Source: Piezodorus guildinii
Lineage: Eukaryota > Arthropoda > Insecta > Hemiptera > Pentatomidae
Length of the DNA: 64,000 nt
Direction: 5' to 3'
Assembly (NCBI GenBank): GCA_023052935.1
Contig: CM041292.1
Coordinates: 94,099,169-94,163,168 of the forward strand
Content: more model-generated notes on this DNA
Database searches by the model: none
Seen by the model: only the letters and a program-made list of their open reading frames with translations
Told to the model about the DNA's origin: nothing
Position numbering within the stretch: the first letter of the stretch is position 1
The DNA's letters: not shown here

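Larger units (their letters stand above)
60662..63189 (+). mobile_element. Gypsy-type LTR retrotransposon, pol mostly deleted
   Basis: Two 435-bp LTRs, 60662-61096 and 62755-63189, start TGTAGC and end TTACA. I count six differences between them by eye. AACT is duplicated at 60658-60661 and 63190-63193. A primer-binding-site-like TGGTGACCCCGAC follows the left LTR, and a purine tract aggaggga precedes the right LTR. Between lie gag, the start of protease and the C-terminal tail of integrase; reverse transcriptase, RNase H and the integrase core are missing. No env. Sense orientation in Vps13 intron 49. Confidence 0.93.

Noticed and set aside
62162..62899. 245-codon minus-strand frame
   Set aside because: Antisense shadow of the Gypsy integrase tail and right LTR.

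Overview
This is AT-rich animal nuclear DNA, most likely from an insect. The coding sequence is cut into many short exons with consensus gt..ag introns. The space between them is filled with TE classes common in arthropods: Jockey-like and RTE-like LINEs, an RNase H-bearing LINE, mariner, piggyBac-like, Helitron-like, Gypsy, and tRNA-derived SINEs. I cannot name the species from sequence alone.

Two host genes are visible. On the minus strand, 2751-4459 holds a compact two-coding-exon gene for cytochrome c oxidase subunit 6C (81 residues when spliced). On the plus strand, Vps13 (VPS13A/C-type bridge-like lipid transfer protein) fills 15080-64000. I trace 51 coding exons giving about 2,840 codons, from the N-terminal chorein domain through the body repeats and an acidic serine-rich insert to the end of the VAB adaptor-binding domain. 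The gene runs off the right edge, so the C-terminal part is missing. All exon junctions agree in phase. Three exons each carry a single-base frame break (near 31082-31089, 55219-55223 and 57290-57301).

Layout: 1-15079 is COX6C plus intergenic repeats (SINE copies, a nearly complete but broken Jockey-like LINE at 5080-9085, a Helitron-like element at 10736-12449, and a GC-richer block with inverted ends at 12473-12986). 15080-17922 is the dense N-terminal Vps13 cluster. 17923-30818 has short exons separated by introns swollen with LINEs, including one with an intact 569-codon RT frame and a 16-bp target duplication at 18039-19844. 30819-48548 is the body of Vps13, with a piggyBac-like element (42342-43141) and a decayed mariner (46013-46620). 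48549-58268 holds the VAB exons, LINE debris, a candidate in-frame cassette exon (51127-51370) and a foldback insert (53571-53796). 58269-63259 is one intron holding a mariner (58517-59835) and an internally deleted Gypsy element (60662-63189).

The least familiar signals are two foldback inserts with target duplications, whose tips carry a hammerhead-ribozyme-like signature (plus a third, unfolded occurrence), and the candidate cassette exon with a 48-bp internal duplication. No CRISPR, operon, rRNA or free-standing tRNA gene was seen.
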